Below are positions 1 through 7,429 of a DNA stretch of 64,000 bases, piece after piece. This DNA is from a bacterium. GTDB lineage: Bacteria > Bacillota > Clostridia > Christensenellales > Aristaeellaceae. A program made the translations under genes and the position numbers. Under the pieces are notes generated by a model, which was given only the letters and a program-made list of their open reading frames with translations, had not been told where the DNA came from and did not search any database. Each line of letters begins with the position of its first letter. Positions within the stretch are counted from its first letter, which is position 1. Where the stretch lies: positions 147,156 to 211,155 of the forward strand of contig SFTH01000004.1 in NCBI GenBank assembly GCA_004563405.1, in the 5' to 3' direction.

Positions 1-58
1 GTGCTATGCTGTCCCTGATTCAGCGCGCGAAGCCGCGCCGCGAAGGGAAAGAACGCCT

Positions 59-829
59 ATGTGGAAATACTTTGGAACCTTTGTAAACGTGCTCACGGTG
101 CTGCTGGGCGGCGCAATCGGCCTGACGCTGCGCGCGCGCGGAAGCCGGCCTCGCTCTGCGGATTCGGGCAGGGCTTCCCTGCCGGATACCATGATGCCCT
201 GCCTGGGCCTGTGCACGGTGTTTGCGGCGGCTTCGGGACTGCTGGGCGTGGAGTCCGGCGCACAGGCCATTGTTGTGGTGGCCTCCATGGTGCTGGGGCT
301 GCTCATCGGCTATGCGCTGCGGCTGGATGACCGCATCAACAGCCTGGGCGACCGCCTGGTGCGCCGCACTGGCGACGGAGCGGACGCAGCCAACCCCGCA
401 GCGGGCTTCGTGACGGCCTGTCTGCTGTTCTGCATCGGCTCGATGACCATACTTGGCGCGTTTGAGGGCGCGCGCAACGGTGCGGGTGGACTCGATCTCA
501 ACTGCCACACCACGCTGCTGATCAAGTCCCTGCTGGACTTCGTGTCCTCCACCTGTCTGTCCGTCACCTACGGCGCGAGCGTGATGGCTTCGGCGGCCTT
601 CGTGCTGCTGTTCCAGGGGGGACTTACGCTCCTGGCCTCCTTCATCCAGCCCTTCCTGATCCGGATCAACGCCCTGCCCATGGTCAACTGCGTGGGCTCG
701 CTGATCCTTCTGTCCATCGCCATGAACCTGATCGGCCTGAAGAAGATGAAGACGGCGGACTATCTGCCCGCCCTCTTTTTGCCGATTCTGATCTGCGCGC
801 TGCTGAGCAACTTCGGCGTGGCGCTCTGA
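59..829 (+). CDS. DUF554 family membrane protein
   Basis: The 256-residue protein is strongly hydrophobic and matches the DUF554 (YdfK-like) pattern: an N-terminal membrane segment running into a glycine-rich turn (residues about 5-25, FVNVLTVLLGGAIGL), several further helices with small residues, and a late conserved stretch around 'NALPMVNCVGSLILLSIAMNLIGLKKMK' (quoted in part: residues 203-230). It should sit in the cytoplasmic membrane with about seven segments. The function of the family is unknown; transport has been suggested. An AAGGGAAAG ribosome site lies 8-9 bases before the ATG. It is followed by a hairpin terminator, so it is the last or only gene of its transcript; what lies upstream is outside the window. 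Confidence 0.85.
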   Translation: MWKYFGTFVNVLTVLLGGAIGLTLRARGSRPRSADSGRASLPDTMMPCLGLCTVFAAASGLLGVESGAQAIVVVASMVLGLLIGYALRLDDRINSLGDRLVRRTGDGADAANPAAGFVTACLLFCIGSMTILGAFEGARNGAGGLDLNCHTTLLIKSLLDFVSSTCLSVTYGASVMASAAFVLLFQGGLTLLASFIQPFLIRINALPMVNCVGSLILLSIAMNLIGLKKMKTADYLPALFLPILICALLSNFGVAL

Positions 830-848
830 GGCGGCCCCCAGACCTGCG

Positions 849-884
849 ACGGCCCCGGGATTCAGCATCCCGGGGCCGTTTGCT
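849..884. terminator. Hairpin between convergent genes
   Basis: An inverted repeat GGCCCCGGGAT / ATCCCGGGGCC with a short loop is followed by GTTTGC. It lies between two convergent genes and overlaps the end of the amidohydrolase, so it probably stops both. The T-run is weak. Confidence 0.6.
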
Positions 885-1983
885 ATGCCTGCGCCTGGAA
901 GCGCAGGGCGATTTGCTCCAGAAAGTCAGCGCCGACGTCGAGGGCGCGCTCGTCGAAGTTGAAGTCGTCCGCCTGGAGCGGGGGACAGGGCCCGATGCCC
1001 AGCAGAAAGAACAGGCCGGGCAGGTGCCGCTGGTACCAGGAAAAGTCCTCCGTGACCATGACCGGCTGCTCCAGCTCCTCGAAGCGCACGCCCGCGGCGC
1101 GCACGGCCCGGTAGAGCTCCGGCGGGTTCATCACGGCGGGATAGCCCATGCTGGTTTCAATGCGAATGTGGCAGCCGCTTTCCGAGGAAATCTCCTCTGC
1201 GGCGCGGTCCAGCGCGCGAAGGATGCCGAAGAACACGTCGTCCTGAAACGCGCGCAGCGTGCCCTCCATGTGGGTGCGGTCGCTCACCACGTTGCACTGG
1301 CAACCGCTCTCCAGTCGTCCGAAGTGCATCAGCCGGTGCAGTTCCGGCGGCCAGGCGGCCTCGGCCTCGAGGGCGCGGCGATAGAACTCAAAGCCCGCCC
1401 GCAGCGCGTCCCGGCCCTCGCCGGAGCGGGCCACGCTCACCGAACGGCCCGCAATCTCCACGCGCACCTCACAGGAGCGGCTCATCATCTCGTTTTCCCG
1501 GCTGGCGATGGTTCCCAGGGGGAGATCCGGCCAGAGGTGCAGCCCGAAGATGGCCTCTACATTCAGCTTCTCAAACACGCCACTCTTGCAGATGTCCCGC
1601 GCGCCGCCGGTGGTCTCCTCTGCGGGCTGGAAGATCAGCAGCACGTCCCGGTCTGTGCGAACACCCTCCATGCGCCGCGCCAGCTCCAGCAGCATCGCCA
1701 TGTGTCCGTCGTGGCCGCAGGAGTGCATCTGCCCCGGAATCTCCGAGGAGAAGGGCAGAAAGCTGCGCTCGTGCACGGGCAGCGCGTCGCAGCCGCTGCG
1801 AAAGGCGATGGCGCGTCCGCAGCCGTTGTCGAAGTAGGCGCAGAGCGAATTGGGAATCGGGGCGAACAGGCGGCAGCGCAGCCCCTTCAGCGCGCCGCGC
1901 AGGTAGACCAGCGTGCGGTCCAGCTCGCGATCCAGCTCCGGAATCCGATGCAGCGCGCGCCGGTCAATGACGATCTGTTTCAT
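883..1983 (-). CDS. M20-family amidohydrolase (N-acyl amino acid / aminoacylase type)
   Basis: A 366-residue zinc-dependent hydrolase of the M20D (AbgB/HipO/amidohydrolase) family, which removes acyl or similar groups from amino acids or small peptides in the cytoplasm. Visible signatures are RSGCDALPV near residue 62 (the family RxDxDALP block), the metal motif HSCGHDGH at 87-94, FQPAEET near 120, and the late TEDFSWYQ block. The dimerisation insert lies between about 175 and 285. I chose the ATG at 1983 because GGGGAG lies 10 bases upstream; in-frame ATGs at 2001 and 2016 would add up to 11 residues. The substrate cannot be told from sequence. It appears monocistronic. Confidence 0.85.
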   Translation of the reverse strand: MKQIVIDRRALHRIPELDRELDRTLVYLRGALKGLRCRLFAPIPNSLCAYFDNGCGRAIAFRSGCDALPVHERSFLPFSSEIPGQMHSCGHDGHMAMLLELARRMEGVRTDRDVLLIFQPAEETTGGARDICKSGVFEKLNVEAIFGLHLWPDLPLGTIASRENEMMSRSCEVRVEIAGRSVSVARSGEGRDALRAGFEFYRRALEAEAAWPPELHRLMHFGRLESGCQCNVVSDRTHMEGTLRAFQDDVFFGILRALDRAAEEISSESGCHIRIETSMGYPAVMNPPELYRAVRAAGVRFEELEQPVMVTEDFSWYQRHLPGLFFLLGIGPCPPLQADDFNFDERALDVGADFLEQIALRFQAQA

Positions 1984-2075
1984 GGAAATCTTGCTCCCCA
2001 TTGAGACTTTCCGCAATCATTTTAAGTCCGGCAGGGGAAAAAGTCAATGCGCCTCCGGAAAGTTTTCGGGCGTTT

Positions 2076-2690
2076 TCAGCGCATGCCGCAGCGCCGGTAC
2101 AGGCGGGTGGAGACGGGCACGGAAATCGCGTTCAGCGCCACCGCCAGCGCGGGCACGACGATGAGGAGGATGCTCGAAGCATGCTCGTTCAGATCAAAGG
2201 ATGCGGCATTGCTGAACAGCGTGATGCCCACCACGCCCAGCGCGATGGCTACGATGAAGGTCATGCGCCCGCGCTCCACGCCGAAGCGGTACAGGAAGGG
2301 CAGCGACAGCGCCAGCAGGATCAGCGACGCCGAGGCGCTGACCACCAGGGTCAGCAGCATCGGGGCAAGCTCCGCCTGAGCGCCGCGGGTCAGGAGGACG
2401 GCGAACTGGGCGACGGCGGCGATCAGCATCGCGCCAATCACGCTCAGCCAGCCGAGGATGTACTTGCACAGCACCAGTTGCGCGTCGCTGTACGGCAGCA
2501 TGGCGGCCAGGCGGTTCCACTTCGAGCGCTCGTCGTAGGCCATGGCGCTGAAGGGCAGCATGGCGCAGTAGACCAGCGCGAAGGTGATCATGTTGTAGCC
2601 CGGGATCACCGAGAAGATCACGATCATCAGCAGAAACAGCTTCAGCTGCTTCACCAGCGTCACAGCGTCCTTGTACAGCAGTCCCTTCAC
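2076..2690 (-). CDS. ABC-2 type permease of a GntR-linked transporter
   Basis: A 204-residue integral membrane protein with about five to six hydrophobic segments, starting MKGLLYKD, a sequence typical of ABC-2 family (PF13346-like) permeases. Its start codon overlaps the stop of the upstream ATPase gene by four bases (ATGA), so the pair is translationally coupled and should form one exporter. Such GntR-ATPase-permease triplets (YtrABC type) respond to cell-envelope stress or antibiotics in Bacillota; that role here is inference from arrangement only. Confidence 0.8.
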   Translation of the reverse strand: MKGLLYKDAVTLVKQLKLFLLMIVIFSVIPGYNMITFALVYCAMLPFSAMAYDERSKWNRLAAMLPYSDAQLVLCKYILGWLSVIGAMLIAAVAQFAVLLTRGAQAELAPMLLTLVVSASASLILLALSLPFLYRFGVERGRMTFIVAIALGVVGITLFSNAASFDLNEHASSILLIVVPALAVALNAISVPVSTRLYRRCGMR

Positions 2691-3541
2691 CTTGCATCCG
2701 CTCCCTTCACGAAGAACAGTATGATTTCCTCCAGCGTGGCGCGCTCCGGACGGAGCGCCTCGTTCACCATCTCCCGGCGCGCCAGCACCTCCACGCCGTA
2801 GGGATTTTCCCGCGCGCTCACTACGGCCTCCGGCGGCACCGCCTCGAAGTCCGACTTCGACAACTTCAGCAGCGCGTATTCCTCCATCAGCTTATCCTTC
2901 TCCTCGCAGAACAGCAGCCGCCCTTTGTGAACGAAGGCGATGCTGTCGCAAATCTTCTCCAGATCGCTGACGATGTGGGAGGAGATCAGGATGGAGTGAT
3001 CCTCTTCCCGGGTAAACTCGTTCAGGATGTCCAGCATCTCGTCCCGGGCCATGGGATCCAGGCCGCCGGTGGCCTCGTCCAGAATGAGCAGCTTCGCCCC
3101 GTGGGACAGCGCCACCGCGATGGCAAGCTTCATGCGCATGCCCCGGGAGTAGTCCTTGAAGGGCTTTTTCTCCGGCAGATCGAAGCGCGCGAGGTAGCTC
3201 CGGTAGAGCGCCTCGTCCCAGCGCGCGTAGCAGCTGCGCATCATTTTGTTCACGTCCAGTGCGGTCAGAAGCTCCGGAAAGTGAGCCTCGTCCAGCACCA
3301 CGCCGATGTCCTGCTTCGTCCGTATGAAGTCCGGATCCGCCGGGTCGCATCCCAGCACGCGCATCTCGCCGCCGTCGCGGCGCACCGCGTTCATCAGCAG
3401 GTTGATGATGGTGCTCTTGCCTGCGCCGTTTTCGCCCACCAGCCCCAGCACGCAGCCGCTGGGCAGGTTGAAGCTCACGTCCTCCAGAGTAAAGCCCGGA
3501 TAGCGCTTCGACAGATTCCGGATTTCAATGGCATTGTTCAA
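2687..3541 (-). CDS. ABC transporter ATPase, YtrB-like
   Basis: A 284-residue ATPase with a complete nucleotide site: Walker A GENGAGKST at 36-44, a signature region YSRGMRMKLAIA, Walker B LLILDEATGGLDP, and a switch histidine in ISSHIVSDLE. After about residue 215 comes a C-terminal extension of the kind seen in CcmA/YtrB-type ATPases. It is coupled by four-base overlaps to the regulator upstream and the permease downstream. It should energise export by the 204-residue permease. Confidence 0.88.
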   Translation of the reverse strand: MNNAIEIRNLSKRYPGFTLEDVSFNLPSGCVLGLVGENGAGKSTIINLLMNAVRRDGGEMRVLGCDPADPDFIRTKQDIGVVLDEAHFPELLTALDVNKMMRSCYARWDEALYRSYLARFDLPEKKPFKDYSRGMRMKLAIAVALSHGAKLLILDEATGGLDPMARDEMLDILNEFTREEDHSILISSHIVSDLEKICDSIAFVHKGRLLFCEEKDKLMEEYALLKLSKSDFEAVPPEAVVSARENPYGVEVLARREMVNEALRPERATLEEIILFFVKGADAR

Positions 3542-3921
3542 AGTCGTTCCTCCTCTCCATCCAGCGCCAGAAGCATGTCCGTCAGCTCCCGCACGCTGAT
3601 GCCACAGGTGCGCGCCAGGCGCAGGATTTCCTCCATCTGCCCCTCGATGCGGCGCAGACAGTCCTCCCGCACGACGCTCGTGTCCTTGGGCGCGACGTAG
3701 CAGCCCTTGCCCGCGACGGTGTGCACATAGCCGTCGCGCTCCAGCTCCTCATAGGCGCGCCGGGTCGTGATGACACTGATGCGCAAATCCTTGGCCAGCG
3801 CGCGTATGGAGGGCAGCGCGTCGCCCTCCCGCAGCGCGCCGGAGAGGATAGCCTGCTTGATCTGCTGGCACACCTGCTCGTAGATTGGCCTCGGATCCGC
3901 GTTGCTGATGCGAATGTCCAT
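3538..3921 (-). CDS. GntR-family regulator, YtrA subfamily
   Basis: A 127-residue repressor: a winged helix at the N-terminus (residues about 8-75, with the family signature PIYEQVCQQIKQAILSG and a recognition helix near SVITTRRAYEELERDGY) and only a short C-terminal helical dimerisation tail, which defines the YtrA subfamily. First gene of the operon; GGAG lies 8 bases before ATG 3921. It very likely represses its own operon, because its promoter contains an AT-rich inverted repeat covering the -10 box (3939-3966). Confidence 0.88.
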   Translation of the reverse strand: MDIRISNADPRPIYEQVCQQIKQAILSGALREGDALPSIRALAKDLRISVITTRRAYEELERDGYVHTVAGKGCYVAPKDTSVVREDCLRRIEGQMEEILRLARTCGISVRELTDMLLALDGEEERL

Positions 3922-3938
3922 GGAAATTCTCCTTCAAC

Positions 3939-3987
3939 TGTATATATACGCAATACACAGTATACACATGCTTGCCGCGCTTGTCAA
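3939..3987 (-). promoter_or_regulatory. Promoter and probable operator of the GntR-ABC operon
   Basis: On the minus strand TTGACA (3982-3987) is separated by 17 bases from TATACT (3959-3964). The -10 box lies inside an AT-rich imperfect inverted repeat, TGTATAC ... GTATATATACA (about 3939-3966), in an otherwise GC-rich region. A repressor bound there would block RNA polymerase. Binding by the adjacent GntR protein is inferred. Confidence 0.75.
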
Positions 3988-4027
3988 GCGTTGTATGGAT
4001 TCTCATAGAACTTTAATGGAAAGCCAA

Positions 4028-4056
4028 TGGTTCCTCATGGAAGGATATGGTATACT
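4028..4056 (+). promoter_or_regulatory. Extended -10 promoter of the MFS gene
   Basis: TGG-TATACT (4048-4056) is a good extended -10 element 33 bases before the start codon; the -35 region (TGGTTC, 4028-4033) is poor, as is common for extended -10 promoters. Confidence 0.5.
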
Positions 4057-4089
4057 CCCGGTGTGCAAAACGGAGGAGACGTGAGTGAG

Positions 4090-5301
4090 ATGAAGCAAAG
4101 CTGGAAGCGCAAGTTCGTGACCATCGCCGTGGGGCAGATGTTTTCGCTGGTCGGCAGCTCGGCGGTACAGTTTGCCCTGATCTGGTGGATCGCCAGCGGA
4201 ACGGGATCGGCCGCGATGATGGGACTGGCCGGGCTGGCGGCCTTTCTGCCCAGGGCGCTGCTGAGTCCGCTGGCGGGCATCGTGGCGGACCGCTACAGCC
4301 GCAAGTCGGTGTGCATCTGCGCGGACCTGTTCATCGGCCTTGCGGCGGCGGTGTTTGCGCTGCTGCTGTGGAAGCTGGAGATGCCCATGTGGACGGCGAT
4401 ACTGATCCTGCTGGTGCGGGGCGTGGGGGATACCTTCCATCAGCCGGCGCTGCAGGCGATGATTCCGCAGTTCGTGCCCGCGGAGGAGCTGGTGCGCGTG
4501 GGCGGCTGGAGCCAGATGTTTGCCTCGGGCTCCTTCCTGCTGGGCCCGGCCATCGGCGCGGCGCTGTACGCCGCGCTGCCGCTCCCGGTCATTCTGTTGA
4601 CCGACCTCGTGGGCGCGCTGTTGGCCAGCGGCCTGCTGGCGGCGGTGTCCATTCCCCGGGCGCAGGCGCAGCGCCGGGGGAGGCGCAGGGCGCTGGAGGA
4701 GCTGAAGGAGGGCGTGGAGGTGTTTCGCGGCGACCGGCCGCTGACGTGGATGGTCGCCGTGGAGACCCTGGCGATGGTGTTCGTGATGCCCCTCGCGTCC
4801 TTCTATCCGCTGATGACCAGCAGCTACTTTCAGGCCTCCGCCTGGCACGGCAGTGCCGTGGAGGCGCTCTACGCCCTGGGCATGATGGCCTCCGCCCTCC
4901 TGTTCGGCAGCGTGATCCGGGTGCGCCGCCACCTGTGGGTATCCTATCTGGGCATGATGGGGCTGGGGGTGACCTCCGCCGTCTGCGGCCTGCTGCCGCC
5001 GCAGATGTGGGCCTGGTGGATCTTTGCCGTCGCCTGCGGCTTCATGGGCGCGTCCTGCAATGTGCACAACATTCCGCTGGTGGCCTACATGCAGGCGAAC
5101 ATTGATCCCGCGCGACTGGGCAGGGCATTTGCGCTGACGGCGCTCCTCTCCTCCGTGACGACGCCGGTGGGCCTGCTGGTGGCCGCGCCCCTGGCGGACC
5201 GCCTCGGCGTGCACCGCTGGTTTCTGATCGCGGGCGCGGGCGTGTGCCTGATCACCGCCGTGGGTATGCTGCTGCACGCGCGGATGCAGGCGCGGGACTG
5301 A
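4090..5301 (+). CDS. MFS exporter, Mef (macrolide efflux)-like
   Basis: A 403-residue, roughly 12-helix major facilitator. The N-terminus (WKRKF..I..GQ..SLVGS..VQ.A.IW.....TGSA) follows the pattern of MefA-type drug exporters, and the loop 2-3 motif GIVADRYSRKSV is the MFS signature. Later blocks such as GDTFHQPALQAMIPQFVP and the region around residues 235-255 also follow that family. It should use the proton gradient to export a hydrophobic compound from the cytoplasmic membrane; the substrate is unknown and resistance is not shown. ATG 4090 was chosen because GGAGGAG ends 11 bases upstream; an in-frame GTG at 4081 is too close to it. It diverges from the GntR-ABC operon. Confidence 0.85.
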   Translation: MKQSWKRKFVTIAVGQMFSLVGSSAVQFALIWWIASGTGSAAMMGLAGLAAFLPRALLSPLAGIVADRYSRKSVCICADLFIGLAAAVFALLLWKLEMPMWTAILILLVRGVGDTFHQPALQAMIPQFVPAEELVRVGGWSQMFASGSFLLGPAIGAALYAALPLPVILLTDLVGALLASGLLAAVSIPRAQAQRRGRRRALEELKEGVEVFRGDRPLTWMVAVETLAMVFVMPLASFYPLMTSSYFQASAWHGSAVEALYALGMMASALLFGSVIRVRRHLWVSYLGMMGLGVTSAVCGLLPPQMWAWWIFAVACGFMGASCNVHNIPLVAYMQANIDPARLGRAFALTALLSSVTTPVGLLVAAPLADRLGVHRWFLIAGAGVCLITAVGMLLHARMQARD

Positions 5302-5469
5302 GAGCGCTGCCGCAGGGCGAAGAGTGGTTGCGGACGTGCCCTGCGGGCTGCGCGGGGAATGGGACGATCGCGGGGGGGCGATGGCGGCCTGCGCGCCGTG
5401 CGCGCGTCGCTTCCGTCTCCGGCCGGACTGTGGGAATCTGCCGGTGCGCGGGAGTGCGGCCAAAAGGAA

Positions 5470-5510
5470 TGCCCCGGAGCGTTTCGCTCCGGGGACGCCG
5501 GTTTTTGGGA
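5470..5510. terminator. Bidirectional hairpin terminator
   Basis: Perfect stem CCCCGGAGC / GCTCCGGGG (5472-5494), with GTTTTTGGG a little downstream on the plus strand and CATTCCTTTTGG on the minus strand. It serves the convergent MFS and yjdF genes. Confidence 0.7.
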
Positions 5511-5529
5511 AGGGTCCGCGCGGGGCAGG

Positions 5530-5937
5530 TCAGTGGCCGCGCCGCCGCTCCTTCTTCTTCTCCTGGCGCAATTGATACTTGCGCGCCTCTTCGGCCTCTG
5601 TTCGGGCGCGCCGGGCGGACTTGCGCTCCTGCGCGCTCAGCTCCCGCTGGAGCTGAAGGGCCTGCTGGGCCCGGGTTCCGACGCCTGCGGAACAGGCCTG
5701 GGCGGCCTGGCGCTGCCTGCGCTTGGGGTTTCCTGCGGCGCGGGGCCGCCGCTCGCCTTCCACGGCGGGCGAATAGCGCAGATATGCAAATTCCCGCAGC
5801 ACCCACTGGTAGACCTCCGGGTCGCTGGGCTCCGGGCCGAAGACGTGTTTCGCGGCGCGAAGGCCGTCTGCGTCGCACTTCTCTGCGAGGGCCGAAAAGA
5901 AGCTGCCGTCGTAAAAGACGGTAAGGGTGACCGACAT
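5530..5937 (-). CDS. yjdF: YjdF family protein (DUF2992)
   Basis: A 135-residue protein of the DUF2992/YjdF family: the N-terminus MSVTLTVFYDGSFF and the lysine/arginine-rich C-terminus (SARRARTEAEEARKYQ then LRQEKKKERRRGH) are the conserved ends of the family. The biochemical role is unknown, but in other Bacillota the gene is controlled by the yjdF riboswitch, which responds to azaaromatic compounds. Here too a structured leader precedes it, with the ribosome binding site hidden in a stem. The ATG at 5937 has GGAGG 8 bases upstream. Confidence 0.82.
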   Translation of the reverse strand: MSVTLTVFYDGSFFSALAEKCDADGLRAAKHVFGPEPSDPEVYQWVLREFAYLRYSPAVEGERRPRAAGNPKRRQRQAAQACSAGVGTRAQQALQLQRELSAQERKSARRARTEAEEARKYQLRQEKKKERRRGH

Positions 5938-6068
5938 GCTGCATTCCTCCTGTGTGCCGGCGCAATGTCGAACCGGTGGACGACCCCACAGGAGGGAGGG
6001 TTACTGATGGCGGCGCGCCGCCACGTCCGGACTACCTACCGGACCGTGTTTTTCCAGTTCATCCGGCT
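5938..6068 (-). ncRNA. yjdF-type riboswitch leader
   Basis: The leader of about 130 bases runs from the predicted start near 6068 to the yjdF start codon. It contains a hairpin CACGGTCCGG...CCGGACGTG, then GGCGGCGCGCCGCC, and a strand CCTCCTGTG (complement of 5987-5995) that can pair over nine bases with CACAGGAGG (complement of 5946-5954), which holds the Shine-Dalgarno. This implies translational control. Assignment to the yjdF class rests on the downstream gene and the architecture; I could not align it to the Rfam model. Confidence 0.72.
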
Positions 6069-6074
6069 GCTTCC

Positions 6075-6103
6075 ATTTTACCAGAGCGCGCGGAGAAAGG
6101 CAA
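6075..6103 (-). promoter_or_regulatory. Promoter of yjdF
   Basis: TTGCCT (6098-6103), 17-base spacer, TAAAAT (6075-6080) with an extended TGG just before it, on the minus strand. Confidence 0.65.
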
Positions 6104-6241
6104 GCGGCGAAGGGGAAAAGTGCGGCAAACCGGCGGCGCGAAGCGACTGTCCGCCCCGGGAGCGCCGGATAGAATCGGACAGAGGCGGTCCGTTTGCCGC
6201 TGCCTGGCGCTGGACACGGGCCACATCCGCCGGGAGGGTGC

Positions 6242-6277
6242 AAAAAAACCTGCCCCGACGGAAATCGGGACAGGTTT
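6242..6277 (-). terminator. Terminator of the UroD-family gene
   Basis: On the minus strand a stem AACCTGTCCCGA / TCGGGGCAGGTT is followed by seven T residues; about 70 bases past the stop codon at 6347. Confidence 0.88.
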
Positions 6278-6346
6278 GGTTCTGGCTGGCGGGACGCAGC
6301 CCTGTGCCGTTTTGCCGGGGCGCGAATCTGCGCGCCTGCGCAGGCG

Positions 6347-7351
6347 TCAGCGGCTGAGGGAGACCAGCGCCTCGTGGGTGGCCAGCAGGTTGGCCGGATC
6401 GGTGTCGATGGGGATCTCGCATCCGGCGGCGACGATGCTGTTTTCCGCGAGACCGGCGCAGTAAATCGAAGCGCGGCGCACGTCCTCGGGCGTGCCCTGG
6501 AGGGCGACGGAGACGGGGTCAAAGTTGCCGCAGACGGCGCCCTTGCCGCGCATCAGCTCGCCCGCGCGGGCCATGTCCACCATGTGGTCGCAGTCCAGAA
6601 TGTCCGCGCCGGTCTGGGCGGCCTGCTCCAGAATCGGGTTGATGTTGCCGCAGATGTGCAGTTTTGCCAGCGCACCGGCCCTGTGGATTTCGCCAAAGAG
6701 CTTCTTCTCATAGTCGATCGCGAACTCCTCGTACAGGGCGGGGCCGATGAGGGAGGCTGCGGCGTCGCCCACGCCGACGATGTCCGCGCCGGCCTCAATC
6801 TGCGCCAGGGCGAAGCGCAGCTCCTGTTCGCAGCAGAAGGCGAGCAGCTCCTGGGCGGCCTCGGGTTCGTCCATCATCATCATCATGAAGGGCGCGACGC
6901 CCATCATGTTGCAGGACGCGGCCAGCGCGCCCTCGATCCAGCCGATGACCGGCACTTCGCCCCGGGCGGTCTCCTTCAGATAGCGCACGGCCTCGATGCG
7001 GTCGCTCATGGCGCGGCCGGAGGAGGGATCCATCAGCTTGAGCTTCTTGAGATCCTCCGGGCCCTCGATGAAGGGCGTGCGGCAGTAGGGAACGCCGTTG
7101 TCCGGCACGACCACGTCCGCGCCCAGATCCTGGGGCTCACGCACGGAGTCGGAGATGGTCCAGAGGCAGTCGATGCCATACTTGTCATGGCAGCGCAGCA
7201 TGCCGTCGGCCAGCTTGCGGCCGTTGCGCACGACCTGGCCGTAGCAGAGGCCCACGTCGCGGGCCGCGAACTGCATGACGATGTTCATGTTGGGAATCCG
7301 ATCCACGGGCTTGCCCTGGATGCGATTCAACATTCTTTCATAGGAATTCAA
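6347..7351 (-). CDS. UroD/MtaA-family protein (methyltransferase-like)
   Basis: A 334-residue TIM-barrel protein of the uroporphyrinogen decarboxylase superfamily. No other haem genes are nearby, and the motif LHICGN near residue 230 with later cysteines (ADILDCD, GAVCGNFDP) resembles the zinc site of the MtaA/MtbA corrinoid methyltransferases rather than a true decarboxylase. A cobamide- or thiol-dependent methyl transfer role is therefore the better guess, but no corrinoid protein gene is next to it. I place the start at TTG 7351, because GGAGG lies 7 bases upstream; the longer frame to 7423 has no ribosome site and overlaps the promoter. Confidence 0.78.
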   Translation of the reverse strand: MNSYERMLNRIQGKPVDRIPNMNIVMQFAARDVGLCYGQVVRNGRKLADGMLRCHDKYGIDCLWTISDSVREPQDLGADVVVPDNGVPYCRTPFIEGPEDLKKLKLMDPSSGRAMSDRIEAVRYLKETARGEVPVIGWIEGALAASCNMMGVAPFMMMMMDEPEAAQELLAFCCEQELRFALAQIEAGADIVGVGDAAASLIGPALYEEFAIDYEKKLFGEIHRAGALAKLHICGNINPILEQAAQTGADILDCDHMVDMARAGELMRGKGAVCGNFDPVSVALQGTPEDVRRASIYCAGLAENSIVAAGCEIPIDTDPANLLATHEALVSLSR

Positions 7352-7393
7352 TTGTGCACCTCCGATAAACGTTCTAACGATAATCTTTCTATC

Positions 7394-7422
7394 ATTATAC
7401 CACCGGGGTGCACTAAAGTCCA
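7394..7422 (-). promoter_or_regulatory. Promoter of the UroD-family gene
   Basis: TGGACT (7417-7422), 17 bases, then TATAAT (7394-7399) preceded by an extended TGG, minus strand. Confidence 0.6.
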
Positions 7423-7429
7423 TAAGCGT

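Noticed and set aside
5359..6357. A 332-codon plus-strand frame over the yjdF gene and its leader
   Set aside because: It is opposite a recognised family gene and its riboswitch, and its translation is low-complexity with no ribosome site.
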